Of a stretch of 47,069 bases of DNA, positions 9,174 through 19,246 are shown one piece after another; within the stretch, counting starts at the first letter, position 1, and each line of letters begins with the position of its first letter. Source of the stretch: Bacteroidetes bacterium HGW-Bacteroidetes-3 (lineage in GTDB: Bacteria > Bacteroidota > Bacteroidia > Flavobacteriales > Flavobacteriaceae); the NCBI GenBank assembly GCA_002842505.1, contig PHDE01000006.1, positions 1-47,069 of the forward strand. Reading direction: 5' to 3'. A program made the translations under genes and the position numbers. Under the pieces are notes generated by a model. That model did no database searches. It had not been told where the DNA came from and saw only the letters and a list, made by a program, of their open reading frames with translations.

Positions 9174-9183
9174 TACCTAGGTA
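9174..9183. promoter_or_regulatory. Candidate MarR operator TACCTAGGTA
   Basis: Perfect 10-bp palindrome positioned over the -33 region of the promoter at 9149-9156. Confidence 0.5.
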
Positions 9184-9260
9184 TTTATTTACAGGGTATT
9201 TAAATAAGGCGGTTTCACATTCATTTTGTACTTTAGCACCTCTTGAAAAGATCAATTAAA

Positions 9261-10889
9261 ATGGACATTAACTTCAATAAAAACGAAGATTTCAACAAAC
9301 TTCAATTATCGGCACTTAAAAGGAAATTGGTAAACGTTTATAAAGGCGGCGGTGAAAAAAGAACTGAAAAACACAAAGGCAACGGAAAGTTAACGGCAAG
9401 GGAACGCATCGATTATCTTTTTGACACCAACAGTGATTCCATAGAAATTGGCGCTTTGGCAGGTGAAGAAATGTACCAAGAACACGGTGGTTGTCCGTCG
9501 GGCGGCGTTATCGTTAAAATTGGCTACATCAAAGGAAAACAATGCATTGTGGTGGCGAATGACGCAACGGTAAAAGCAGGTGCCTGGTTTCCGATTACGG
9601 GAAAAAAGAATTTACGTGCTCAGGAAATTTCTATGGAAAATAAATTACCCATTATTTATTTGGTGGACAGTGCCGGGGTTTATTTGCCGATGCAAGACGA
9701 AATTTTTCCGGATAAAGAACACTTCGGAAGAATTTTTAGGAACAATGCGGTAATGAGCAGTATGGGAATTACACAAATTGCCGCGGTTATGGGAAGTTGT
9801 GTTGCCGGCGGAGCCTATTTGCCCATTATGAGCGATGAAACTATTATTGTGGACAAAACCGGAAGCATATTTTTAGCGGGAAGCTATTTGGTGAAAGCTG
9901 CCATTGGCGAAAATATAGACAATGAAACCTTGGGTGGTGCAACGGCACATTGTGAAATTAGCGGGGTGGCCGATTATAAAGCAAAAGATGATACTGATGC
10001 TTTGGATAAAATAAAGTCCATTGTTGATAAGATTGGCGATTATGATAAAGCTGGCTTTAACAGAATAAAAACCGTGAATCCTATTGAAAATCCGGAAGAT
10101 ATCTTCGGAATTTTACCTGCCACAAGAACCGACCAATATAATATGTTGGAAATCATCAAACGTTTGGTCGACAATTCTGAAATTGAGGAATATAAAAAAG
10201 ACTACGGAAAAACCATTATTTGCGGTTATGCACGCATTGAAGGTTGGGCGGTTGGCATCGTGGCAAACCAACGAAAAGTAGTTAAAAACGCTAACAAAGA
10301 AATGCAGTTTGGCGGCGTTATTTATTCTGATTCTGCTGATAAAGCAACCAGATTTATAGCCAATTGCAACCAGAAAAAAATTCCGTTGGTGTTTTTGCAG
10401 GATGTGACCGGATTTATGGTTGGCAGCAAAAGCGAGCACGGCGGCATTATAAAAGACGGTGCAAAAATGGTGAACGCAGTAAGCAATTCCGTTGTTCCAA
10501 AATTTACGGTGGTGATAGGGAATTCTTACGGCGCAGGAAATTACGCAATGTGCGGCAAAGCTTATGATCCGAGACTTATTGTGGCTTGGCCTTCTGCCCG
10601 ACTTGCGGTGATGGGCGGCGAGCAGGCTTCAAAAGTGTTGTTGCAAATTGAAACGGCTTCGCTTAAAAATAAAGGAGAAGAAATCACCAAAGAAAAAGAA
10701 CAAAAAATATTGGAACACATTCAGCAAAAATATGATACACAAACATCGCCCTATTATGCCGCAGCACGGTTGTGGACCGATGGCGTGATCAATCCGCTCG
10801 ACACCAGAAAATGGATTGGAATGGGCATTGAAGCCGCAAATCATGCGCCTATTGAAAAACAATTTAATTTAGGGATAATTCAGGTTTAA
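9261..10889 (+). CDS. Acyl-CoA carboxylase beta subunit (carboxyltransferase; methylcrotonyl/propionyl-CoA type)
   Basis: IYLVDSAGVYLPMQDEIFPDKEHFGRIFRNNA, DVTGFMVGSKSEHGGIIKDGAKM, VIGNSYGAGNYAMCGKAYDPR. Start set to MDINFNK. Confidence 0.9.
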   Translation: MDINFNKNEDFNKLQLSALKRKLVNVYKGGGEKRTEKHKGNGKLTARERIDYLFDTNSDSIEIGALAGEEMYQEHGGCPSGGVIVKIGYIKGKQCIVVANDATVKAGAWFPITGKKNLRAQEISMENKLPIIYLVDSAGVYLPMQDEIFPDKEHFGRIFRNNAVMSSMGITQIAAVMGSCVAGGAYLPIMSDETIIVDKTGSIFLAGSYLVKAAIGENIDNETLGGATAHCEISGVADYKAKDDTDALDKIKSIVDKIGDYDKAGFNRIKTVNPIENPEDIFGILPATRTDQYNMLEIIKRLVDNSEIEEYKKDYGKTIICGYARIEGWAVGIVANQRKVVKNANKEMQFGGVIYSDSADKATRFIANCNQKKIPLVFLQDVTGFMVGSKSEHGGIIKDGAKMVNAVSNSVVPKFTVVIGNSYGAGNYAMCGKAYDPRLIVAWPSARLAVMGGEQASKVLLQIETASLKNKGEEITKEKEQKILEHIQQKYDTQTSPYYAAARLWTDGVINPLDTRKWIGMGIEAANHAPIEKQFNLGIIQV

Positions 10890-10951
10890 AATTATTGTAA
10901 AAACAGCCAGTAATAATTACATTTGCATCACGTAAAAATATAGAAAACAGT

Positions 10952-11668
10952 ATGGGAAGAGCTTTCGAATTCAGAAAAGGAAGAAAATTGAAAAGATGGG
11001 CTGCTATGGCGAAAACCTTTACCAGAATTGGGAAGGATATTGTGATGGCGGTAAAAGAAGGTGGCCCAAATCCAGAAAGTAATGCGCGATTAAGAGCGGT
11101 AATTCAAAACGCCAAGGCAGCCAATATGCCTAAAGAAAATGTTGAGCGTGCCATTAAAAAAGCGACCGATAAAGATACTGCCAACTATAAAGAAGTGCTG
11201 TTTGAAGGCTACGCACCACACGGAATTGCGCTCGTAATTGAGACCGCAACCGACAATAATAACAGAACCGTTGCCAACGTGAGAGCGGCTTTTAATAAAT
11301 GTAACGGAAATTTTGGAACTTCGGGTTCGGTAGTTTTTATGTTCGACCATACGTGCAATTTTCTGATAAAAGTGGAAGATCTTAAAATGGATTTGGAAGA
11401 ATTTGAATTAGAGCTGATAGACTTTAATGTGGAAGAAGTTTTTGAGGATGAAGAAGGAATTTTAATTTATGCGCCTTTTGAACAATTTGGAGCCATTCAA
11501 AAATATTTGGAAGAAAATAATATAGAAATTATTTCCTCAGGTTTTGAAAGAATTCCTACCACCACCACCAAACTTTCTGAAGAAGAACAAGCCGATGTTG
11601 AAAAATTATTGGATCGATTGGATGAAGATGACGATGTACAAAACGTTTATCACTCAATGGAAATGTAA
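10952..11668 (+). CDS. YebC/PmpR family DNA-binding/regulatory protein
   Basis: MGRAFEFRKGRKLKRWAAMAKTFTRIGKDI...MPKENVERAIKKA signature. Confidence 0.93.
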   Translation: MGRAFEFRKGRKLKRWAAMAKTFTRIGKDIVMAVKEGGPNPESNARLRAVIQNAKAANMPKENVERAIKKATDKDTANYKEVLFEGYAPHGIALVIETATDNNNRTVANVRAAFNKCNGNFGTSGSVVFMFDHTCNFLIKVEDLKMDLEEFELELIDFNVEEVFEDEEGILIYAPFEQFGAIQKYLEENNIEIISSGFERIPTTTTKLSEEEQADVEKLLDRLDEDDDVQNVYHSMEM

Positions 11669-11673
11669 TACTT

Positions 11674-12006
11674 ATGATTTTATTTGGCAAAAAACACTTT
11701 GTATTAAAGCATCAAACGCCAAAGGAAATTATTTGTCCGAACTGTAATTCAGAAAATTCCACCAAAGTCTCTGTTATAGGGATTTACAAACACCTAATAC
11801 ACATTCCATTTATATCTGGAGGAAAGTCGGGCATATCAACTTGCACCAATTGCAACGAAACTTTTAGGTTTCTCAATATGCCAAATTCAATTAAATTAGC
11901 TTATTATGAACTTAAGGAAACCGCCAAAACACCTATTTGGTTTTACACGGGTTTGATAGGAATAAAAGTGCTGGTTTTGGTTAAAATATTCAGTCGGTAT
12001 TTTTAA
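11674..12006 (+). CDS. Small zinc-ribbon membrane protein
   Basis: Two Cys pairs (CPNC...CTNC) and a C-terminal hydrophobic helix. Confidence 0.65.
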   Translation: MILFGKKHFVLKHQTPKEIICPNCNSENSTKVSVIGIYKHLIHIPFISGGKSGISTCTNCNETFRFLNMPNSIKLAYYELKETAKTPIWFYTGLIGIKVLVLVKIFSRYF

Positions 12007-12038
12007 AAGTACGAAGACGGAAGACGGGAGTCCGAAGT

Positions 12039-13124
12039 TCAATAACCCTTTTTAAAAAATTCCAATGTTTTGGTTCGGTCGATTTTATTTGTTTCGGTTT
12101 CCATAAAATTTTCTAAAAAATAGATTTCCTTCGGAATTTCGTATTTTGAAAGTAACTTCGAGTTTTTCATTTCTTTAATTATAGCCGTCTTCCTTGAATT
12201 TTTTAATTCTTCAATAATTGATTCTTCCAAGACAAGAATCAATTTTTCTCCAAAAATCTCCTCTTTTTTTCCGGCGACAAAAAATCTGTTTTTAATAATT
12301 GTTCCTAATTTTTCTTCAATTTGCTCGGGAATTAATTTGATGCCACCAGAATTTATAACATTATCATATCGGCCAAGCCAACTAAATTCAGTGGCAGAAA
12401 TGAGTTCAACCAAATCGTTGGTCACCACTTTTTCTTCTGAAATTGTAGGCGCATCAATAATCAGGCAGCCTCTATCATCCAAAGAAATTTTAATGTTAGG
12501 AAATATTGTATAATTAGATTGCTTCGCTCCGATCGCAAAATGGTTGAGTTTTTTAACAGCAATATGCGTAATGGTTTCTGTCATTCCGTAAGTGGCTAAA
12601 ATTTCTGTTTTAACCTCCTGAATTTTGCCCAACAATTCATTTGAAACCGTGCCACCGCCAATAATCAGTTTTTTTATTTTATGGATATCAGGCAAAGAAT
12701 TGTGCAATTGCATAGGAACCATAGCTGAAAAATCGTAGTTTTTATCATTATTTTTTAGCGGATTTGAAGCTGGCTCCAAAATATCCAAATGCCAGCCCAA
12801 GGTTAAAGCTCGTACCAACATCATTTTACCGGCAATATAATTTGGTGACAAACACAACAGTGCTGCAGTGTTTTCAAATAAATTGAAATACTCGCCTGTT
12901 GCTTTGGCGCTGTTAATCATTTGTGCTTTTTGAAGCTGAATAATTTTCGGATTTCCCGTTGAACCGGAAGTTTTTACTTCAACAAAAGAATTCTCATCAA
13001 ACCAATCAATTAAAAAATCAGCCACTTCAACAGAAATTTCATTGGAGAAATCGATTAATGCTGCTTTAGAATCAAATGATTTTCCCTGTAATTTAAATGC
13101 GCTATGGAATGTATTGTTTTTCAA
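12039..13124 (-). CDS. menE: AMP-binding protein, probable o-succinylbenzoate-CoA ligase
   Basis: KTSGSTGNPK AMP-binding motif, ATYGMTETITHIA, WLGRYDNVINSGGIKL; menC is nearby. Confidence 0.8.
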   Translation of the reverse strand: MKNNTFHSAFKLQGKSFDSKAALIDFSNEISVEVADFLIDWFDENSFVEVKTSGSTGNPKIIQLQKAQMINSAKATGEYFNLFENTAALLCLSPNYIAGKMMLVRALTLGWHLDILEPASNPLKNNDKNYDFSAMVPMQLHNSLPDIHKIKKLIIGGGTVSNELLGKIQEVKTEILATYGMTETITHIAVKKLNHFAIGAKQSNYTIFPNIKISLDDRGCLIIDAPTISEEKVVTNDLVELISATEFSWLGRYDNVINSGGIKLIPEQIEEKLGTIIKNRFFVAGKKEEIFGEKLILVLEESIIEELKNSRKTAIIKEMKNSKLLSKYEIPKEIYFLENFMETETNKIDRTKTLEFFKKGY

Positions 13125-13175
13125 TGGTTCAATGGTTCAATCGTTTATTTGTTTAAACGTTTAATCGTGTGATTG

Positions 13176-14201
13176 TTAATTTAATGATGAATTATTTTTT
13201 TTCCTCATTATAATTCCCCCTTCGGGGGTTAGGGGGCTATTTTTTGCAATAAACTCCTCTTCTTTAAATTCCAACGGCTTAAATACGCAGCCAGTTAATT
13301 TTTCTTTCCAATTGGTCCAGCCATATTTTTTTGAAAACAATAACAAAATCAGTGGATACAATACAAATACCGGCACAAACATTTCATAATCCAGCGACGG
13401 TTCAGAAACATCTACCAATAAAGCATCTGTTTGAAAAACCGTCCAGTTTGTGGTGACCAAAACCGCCGCAACAATATTATTTGCCGCGTGAAAACCCAAA
13501 GCCAGTTCCGTTCCTTCATCCATCAAAGTGAATATTCCCAGCACCAATCCTGTTCCAATATAATAAACCATTGTAAACCAGCCCAATTTCTCCACTTCCG
13601 GATTTAAGCCGTGCAATAAACCAAAGATTGCGGAAGTTAGAATTAATGGCATAAAAGCGTTTTTAAACCACGTTCCAAATCCCTGCATTAAATAACCCCT
13701 GAACAACAATTCTTCCATACTGGTTTGGATGGGCAAAAACAAGAACGAAATGAGCAACAATATAAAAAACGGAATGGGTTTAAAATTCCAGACATAATCT
13801 TCAGGTGCCATAAAATAGCCAATAGCCACCATAAATAATCCAACAATTGCCCAAACTGAAAACGCATAAAAAACACGTTTCCAATCTACTTTTTCACGGC
13901 TGGTAATTAGGGTCACAATTTTTCTTTTATGAATTAATTTTATGCCTAAAAACAAGGACAGCAATCCAAACAAAAAGGAAATTAACATCAACAAAAGATA
14001 CAAATTTGCATCCATTTCTAAATTTGCAAAATTAGATTTCGCAGCCAACATAAACGTTTCCATATCGCCAGCGTACAAGTAAGCGACTAACGATAAGGGA
14101 ATAATTCCCATAAATTGCCAGCCAAAAAACAATAACATTAACGAGAGCAGGTAATCTGTCCAATCATTTTTTCCTTTATATGCTTGTTGTATAAATTTCA
14201 C
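13176..14201 (-). CDS. CPBP family intramembrane glutamic endopeptidase
   Basis: Multi-TM; MEELLFRGYLMQGF and FGLLHGLNPE and FHAANN motifs. Confidence 0.88.
   Translation of the reverse strand: MKFIQQAYKGKNDWTDYLLSLMLLFFGWQFMGIIPLSLVAYLYAGDMETFMLAAKSNFANLEMDANLYLLLMLISFLFGLLSLFLGIKLIHKRKIVTLITSREKVDWKRVFYAFSVWAIVGLFMVAIGYFMAPEDYVWNFKPIPFFILLLISFLFLPIQTSMEELLFRGYLMQGFGTWFKNAFMPLILTSAIFGLLHGLNPEVEKLGWFTMVYYIGTGLVLGIFTLMDEGTELALGFHAANNIVAAVLVTTNWTVFQTDALLVDVSEPSLDYEMFVPVFVLYPLILLLFSKKYGWTNWKEKLTGCVFKPLEFKEEEFIAKNSPLTPEGGIIMRKKNNSSLN
13214..13237. repeat. Dispersed palindromic element ATTCCCCCTTCGGGGGTTAGGGGGCT, copy 2, inside the CPBP ORF 3' end
   Basis: Same word as 1952-1977; read in frame as NSPLTPEGGI on the minus strand. 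Confidence 0.8.
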
Positions 14202-14301
14202 CTGTTTAAGTTTTATTTTTTAGCGGTAATCCCGAAAATTCGGGACTGTTCGCCATTAATCATTCCTTTGTGTGTCAAAATTTGTGATGCTCATTTCATT
14301 T

Positions 14302-15339
14302 TTATAATTTAACGTTCCATTTTATTTTGTTGTTGTAAAGCAAATTTTCGCCCTTCACTTCAAGCGGACTTTCAAAATTATTGGTAAATAAACTTCCTGT
14401 TCCCAAGCCCTGTGGCATTTTATTGTTTAGTGAATAAGTCCATTGCGCGATGGCGTTTAAACCAATATTGCTTTCCAAAGCCGAGGTAATCCACCAACCG
14501 ATATTTTGCGTTTCAGCCAGCTGAATCCATTCTTCGCTTCCTTTAAATCCGCCCACCAAACTAGGTTTTAAAATAATGTATTGCGGCTTTATGGTTTGTA
14601 GGATTTTCCGCTTATCTGTTACATCAAAAACACCGATTAATTCTTCATCCAAGGCAATTGGAATAGGCGTTATTGCGCACAATTTGGCCATTTCATTAAT
14701 TTGTCCTTGTTTTATGGGTTGTTCAATGGAATGAATTTCCAAATCGGACAATCTTTTTAGTTTTTCCAATGCTTCTGAACGAAGAAAACCGCCGTTTGCA
14801 TCAACTCTCAGTTCAATTTCTTCGGAAGAAAATTCCTTTCTGATGCTTTTCAGCAAAGAAATTTCAGTTTCAAAATCGATGGCGCCAATTTTCAATTTTA
14901 AAGTTGAAAAACCAGCATCAATTTTTTCCTTGATTTGTTTTCTCATAAACACTTCAGTTCCCATCCAAATTAATCCGTTTATTTTTATGGAATCTTGAGA
15001 TTCGGTAAATTTAGAAGGAAATAATTCAAAAGAATTTTCGCTTTTTACTGATAAAAAAGCCTGTTCTAATCCGAATTGTATGGAAGGAAATTCCGTGAGT
15101 TTCAGTAATAATTCTTCTTGATTTTTATTGATATTTTCACAAAGCCAAGCCAGCTTTTCTTCATAATCCGGTCTGTCATCGGCGCTCAATCCTTTAAAAA
15201 CGGCACATTCCCCATAACCAATTTTATCATCGTCAACCACTTTTAAAAAATAGGTTTCCTTGGTGCGCAAAACACCTCTCGAGGTGCCGCTTGCCTGTTT
15301 AAAATTTAAAATATATTTTTGAAAAAATGCCTTCATCAT
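14302..15339 (-). CDS. menC: o-Succinylbenzoate synthase (enolase superfamily)
   Basis: FSTLKLKIGAIDFETEI, LRVDANGGF, ALDEELIGV, PSLVGGFKGSEEW. Confidence 0.87.
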   Translation of the reverse strand: MMKAFFQKYILNFKQASGTSRGVLRTKETYFLKVVDDDKIGYGECAVFKGLSADDRPDYEEKLAWLCENINKNQEELLLKLTEFPSIQFGLEQAFLSVKSENSFELFPSKFTESQDSIKINGLIWMGTEVFMRKQIKEKIDAGFSTLKLKIGAIDFETEISLLKSIRKEFSSEEIELRVDANGGFLRSEALEKLKRLSDLEIHSIEQPIKQGQINEMAKLCAITPIPIALDEELIGVFDVTDKRKILQTIKPQYIILKPSLVGGFKGSEEWIQLAETQNIGWWITSALESNIGLNAIAQWTYSLNNKMPQGLGTGSLFTNNFESPLEVKGENLLYNNKIKWNVKL

Positions 15340-15409
15340 TTTATTAAACGCGAAAGATACAAAATTTGAAAATTTATTTTATATTGGCAACGTAAATTAA
15401 AACTGTTTT

Positions 15410-16321
15410 ATGGAGCTGCCTCAAATACCAAATTTAATTTATTACGCGATTCCTTTTTTCATCGTAACAGTGATTATTGAAGGCATTGCCATTTTCAAAA
15501 AAAATCCGGAAAACTACAACATTAAAGACACTTTTGCTTCTTTGGCAATGGGCATTGGAAATGTGTTGGTCAATTTATTAAGCAAATTAATTGTGGTTTT
15601 TGTCATCACTTTTTTATACGAAAATTTCAGATTGGCAACCATTCCGTTTACTTGGTGGGCGTGGTTATTGATTTTGTTTGCCGACGATTTTTGTTATTAT
15701 TGGTTTCATAGAATCGGACACGAAAGTCGGTTTTTTTGGGCATCGCACATTATTCATCATTCTTCTCAAAAATACAATTTAAGCACCGCTTTGCGCCAGA
15801 CTTGGACGGGAGGATTTTTTAGTTTTGTATTTTATCTGGCGTTGCCATTATTCGGTTTTCACCCTTTGATGATTTTCACCCAAATGTCTGTCAGTTTAAT
15901 TTATCAATATTGGATTCATACCGAATTAATTGACAAAATGCCCCGTTGGTTTGAAGCCGTTTTCAATACACCATCGCATCACCGAGTTCATCACGGCTCA
16001 AATCCTTTGTATTTAGACCGAAATTATGCGGGAATTCTCATTATTTGGGACAGGTTATTTGGCACTTTCCAACCTGAATTAAAAGAAGAAAAAGTTGTTT
16101 ACGGATTGCATTCAAATATAAACACCTACAATCCCGTGAAAATTGCGTTTCACGAATGGATTGCTATTTTTAAAGATGTCTTTTCAGCAAAAACTTCTTT
16201 TTTAAACAAGCTCAACTATTTCATTAAACCGCCGGGATGGAAACACGACGGTTCGGGCTTGCTTTCTGAAGATTTAAGAACAGCCTGGCTTATTGCACAG
16301 AAAAAAAATTCTGACCAATAG
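15410..16321 (+). CDS. Sterol desaturase/fatty acid hydroxylase family protein
   Basis: His-box motifs FHRIGH, HIIHHSSQ and HRVHHGSN. Confidence 0.9.
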   Translation: MELPQIPNLIYYAIPFFIVTVIIEGIAIFKKNPENYNIKDTFASLAMGIGNVLVNLLSKLIVVFVITFLYENFRLATIPFTWWAWLLILFADDFCYYWFHRIGHESRFFWASHIIHHSSQKYNLSTALRQTWTGGFFSFVFYLALPLFGFHPLMIFTQMSVSLIYQYWIHTELIDKMPRWFEAVFNTPSHHRVHHGSNPLYLDRNYAGILIIWDRLFGTFQPELKEEKVVYGLHSNINTYNPVKIAFHEWIAIFKDVFSAKTSFLNKLNYFIKPPGWKHDGSGLLSEDLRTAWLIAQKKNSDQ

Positions 16322-16345
16322 AAAAGTTGGACTAAAATTATTTGT

Positions 16346-17026
16346 TTATAATTTTAAACTGTCGCCAATAGGCAACAGAAATAATTCCTTTTTGGCCTTT
16401 GCGAATTTCTCAAATGCTTCTTTATGGTTTACTTTAATGTAGCCAAAAGTATCATAATGAACACCCAATATTTTGCTGCAATTTAAAAATTTACTCGCTT
16501 TTATGGCTTCATCCACACCCATCGTAAAATTATCACCAATCGGTAAAATTGCCAAATCGAGTTCTCCAATCACATCCGGAATTAGTTTCATATCGTAAGT
16601 TAAAGCAGTGTCTCCGGTAATATAGATTCGGTGATGGCTTGTTTCTATAACAAAACCTCCCGGTTGTCCGCCATAACTTCCATCAGGAAAAGAACTGGAG
16701 TGAATGGCATTTGTATAATGCACAGTCCCAAAATCGAATGTCCATTTTCCGCCGTGGTTCATTGGATGCCCTTTTATTCCTAAGTTTTCAAAATAAGTAA
16801 CTATTTCAAAATTGGATATAACGATGGCTCCTGTACGTTTTGCGATGGCTTCAACATCTAAAATGTGATCTTGATGTGCGTGGGTGATTAAAATATAATC
16901 GGCCTGTAATTTATTGATGTCAACGTTTTTGGCTAATTCATTGCCTGAAATAAACGGATCAATTAAAAGCGTTTTGTCTTTGGTTTCGATACTCAAACTT
17001 GAGTGGCCTAAAAAAGTGATTTTCAT
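16346..17026 (-). CDS. Metal-dependent hydrolase (UPF0173, metallo-beta-lactamase fold)
   Basis: MKITFLGHSSL start, ITHAHQDHI metal motif. Confidence 0.88.
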   Translation of the reverse strand: MKITFLGHSSLSIETKDKTLLIDPFISGNELAKNVDINKLQADYILITHAHQDHILDVEAIAKRTGAIVISNFEIVTYFENLGIKGHPMNHGGKWTFDFGTVHYTNAIHSSSFPDGSYGGQPGGFVIETSHHRIYITGDTALTYDMKLIPDVIGELDLAILPIGDNFTMGVDEAIKASKFLNCSKILGVHYDTFGYIKVNHKEAFEKFAKAKKELFLLPIGDSLKL

Positions 17027-17080
17027 ATTGAAAAGTGTGTTAGATGATACACTGCAATTTAACAAAATAAATCCATAAAA

Positions 17081-17110
17081 AAACCACGAAAAAAGAATTT
17101 TCCGTGGTTT
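17081..17110 (-). terminator. Terminator of the TonB receptor operon
   Basis: AAACCACG/CGTGGTTT stem followed by a T-tract on the minus strand. Confidence 0.6.
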
Positions 17111-17179
17111 CCAACAAACAAATAAGCATTGTATTTATTAACAATTAATCATACTTATTATGCGTTCAAAAATTTAGAT

Positions 17180-19183
17180 TTATTTTATCACAAAAGAAAC
17201 ATTGATAAAAATATTTCTTCCCATTCTTGGTATATTTTTCCAATCGGCAAAAGTGGAATAATACCTGTCGAAAATATTTTCCACACCTGTTTTTACAAAA
17301 ATTTTATTTTCACCTTTATAAAAAGCATAAGACGCATTTGCGTTAACCACCGTATAGGCGTTGGTTGCATCTTCCCCATAAACGCTGCTGTAATTGTATT
17401 GTTTTTCAGCTCCTGACATCCCAAATTCAGCATCGAATAAATTGTTTTTATAACGCAACATCAGTCTATAATTTAGCGGACTAATCAAAGGCAAATTGTC
17501 ATTGTCATTTCCTTTTCCTAAACTATAGCCTATCAATCCGTCCAATCTAATAGCATCAGAAATTGAATATTCACTCGAAAAATTTGCAGTAAATATAGTA
17601 GCATTATCTAAAGCTGTATACACTTTAACGCCATCGGCGCCTATGGTCATTCGGTCATAATTAGGATTCAATTTTCCAATAATATACTCTGAAATATAAA
17701 AATAAGAGCCTTCAACACCCAAATTAAATTTTTTGCTTGTATAATTTACCGCAGCATTAAACTCCAATGATTTTTCATTATTCAAATATGGATTTCCAAT
17801 ATAATCATAGTTGTCGAAGCTGTTGAACAAATAAAATCCGTACGCTTCGGTAACAGAAGGCGCTCTTTCTCCGTAACCAACACTTCCCGAAAATTGAAAC
17901 TTATTTTTTTGGTATTGATATTGTGACGAGATACTCATTAAAAATCTTTGCTGATTTTTATCCAAATTCGGATAAAATATTTGCAAACTGTTCAACCCGA
18001 AATCATTGGCAATGGATTCATTTTGAAAACCAATTCTGGCAGTCATTTTTAAATTGCTGTTTTTATTCAACTTATAATCATCTTCACCATAAAAACCTGA
18101 ATAAAATGTCCTCACATCTGGCCAAGTGAGCATAAACATCAAATTTTCGTTTGGATCGCTTGGATACATCGTCATTTCTGCCAAGGCTTTATTGTAATAG
18201 GCATTTGTATTAAAAAGCAGCGAATGTTTGTCTTTTTCAACCTTCATTTTTGAGTAAAATCCGTAAGTATCGCTCCAGCCCGGCATATCCATATGAATTG
18301 GGACATCAGGTCGTTTTGTATCGTCCATCACGTGCGTAATCGTGTTCATATAAAGCTTTGTTTCCCATTCACTTATCTGGGAATTTTTATTCTGATACTG
18401 ATAACTCACCGAAGTAATCAATGCTTTTGCTGAAGAAACATCCATTGTCAACGCAGGATAACCAATATTTGTGGCATTATCGAAAATAATTGCGCCAACA
18501 ATAACGCCATTTTTGCTGATTTTTGCGCCTGCAACCGTTGAAATATTGTATTTTTCATATTGAGAAAACTTAATTTCCATATTGCCGCCAGCCGTGTAAT
18601 TATCCGATTTTCTATAGATGGCATCGGCATTTACAAAATAGTTGGAATTAGAAAAATTTAATTCCGCACTCACTATTTTGGCATTTCCGTTGGTTTCATA
18701 ACCTGTGTCAAACCCTACATTTAACACTTCCTTATTAAAACTGCCTTTTTGTAATTTTAAATCGATTCCACCACCAATTGTCGATCCGTTTTCAGCACCT
18801 TGCTGTCCGGATTTCACGTGGACTTCCGATAAATTTGAAACATCAACATAAGAAGTTATTGGGTCCATTTTATCGGTACAAGCGCCAAATATTTGCATAC
18901 CGTCAATGGTAACCGAAATTCTGTCGCTCACCATATTGTTAATGGCTGGTTCCCAAGCATAATTACCACGCTTAATCATCGTAATTTTGTTCGATTTTTC
19001 TAAATATTCATCAATAGAAGCAAGTGGTTTTACCTGATTTTTATTGTTTAGCGATTCTCTATTTACTACAATTACTTCCCTTAGTTGCACAATTTTGGCG
19101 GTATCCTGAATTTTTTCTTGGGCAGAAATTATCGCTGTAAACAACAACAAAACTAGGAATCCGATTTCAAATTTTCTCCTCAT
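17180..19183 (-). CDS. TonB-dependent receptor, putative metal (copper?) uptake
   Basis: Signal peptide, plug (VTIDGMQIFGACTDKMDPITSYVDVSNLSEVHVKSGQQGAENGSTIGGGIDL) and a beta-barrel ending ...GRNIFINVSFVIK. Cys/Met-rich plug motif. Confidence 0.85.
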   Translation of the reverse strand: MRRKFEIGFLVLLLFTAIISAQEKIQDTAKIVQLREVIVVNRESLNNKNQVKPLASIDEYLEKSNKITMIKRGNYAWEPAINNMVSDRISVTIDGMQIFGACTDKMDPITSYVDVSNLSEVHVKSGQQGAENGSTIGGGIDLKLQKGSFNKEVLNVGFDTGYETNGNAKIVSAELNFSNSNYFVNADAIYRKSDNYTAGGNMEIKFSQYEKYNISTVAGAKISKNGVIVGAIIFDNATNIGYPALTMDVSSAKALITSVSYQYQNKNSQISEWETKLYMNTITHVMDDTKRPDVPIHMDMPGWSDTYGFYSKMKVEKDKHSLLFNTNAYYNKALAEMTMYPSDPNENLMFMLTWPDVRTFYSGFYGEDDYKLNKNSNLKMTARIGFQNESIANDFGLNSLQIFYPNLDKNQQRFLMSISSQYQYQKNKFQFSGSVGYGERAPSVTEAYGFYLFNSFDNYDYIGNPYLNNEKSLEFNAAVNYTSKKFNLGVEGSYFYISEYIIGKLNPNYDRMTIGADGVKVYTALDNATIFTANFSSEYSISDAIRLDGLIGYSLGKGNDNDNLPLISPLNYRLMLRYKNNLFDAEFGMSGAEKQYNYSSVYGEDATNAYTVVNANASYAFYKGENKIFVKTGVENIFDRYYSTFADWKNIPRMGRNIFINVSFVIK

Positions 19184-19198
19184 AAAAATGATTAATTA

Positions 19199-19228
19199 AG
19201 GTCGCCTAATTTTTAAAAAAGGCGACCT
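19199..19228 (-). other. Intercistronic hairpin between the lipoprotein and TonB receptor genes
   Basis: AGGTCGCC/GGCGACCT 8-bp stem, no long U-tract; ends within about 15 nt of the TonB gene start. Confidence 0.5.
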
Positions 19229-19246
19229 ATTAATATTAATTAGTAT

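Noticed and set aside
14226-14245. Inverted repeat tcccgaaaattcggga-like upstream of the CPBP gene
   Set aside because: Short, common type of palindrome in these genomes; no position or partner gene to support a function.
17129-17416. 95-aa plus-strand ORF overlapping the TonB receptor 3' end
   Set aside because: Antisense to a well-supported coding region with no recognisable domain; likely spurious.
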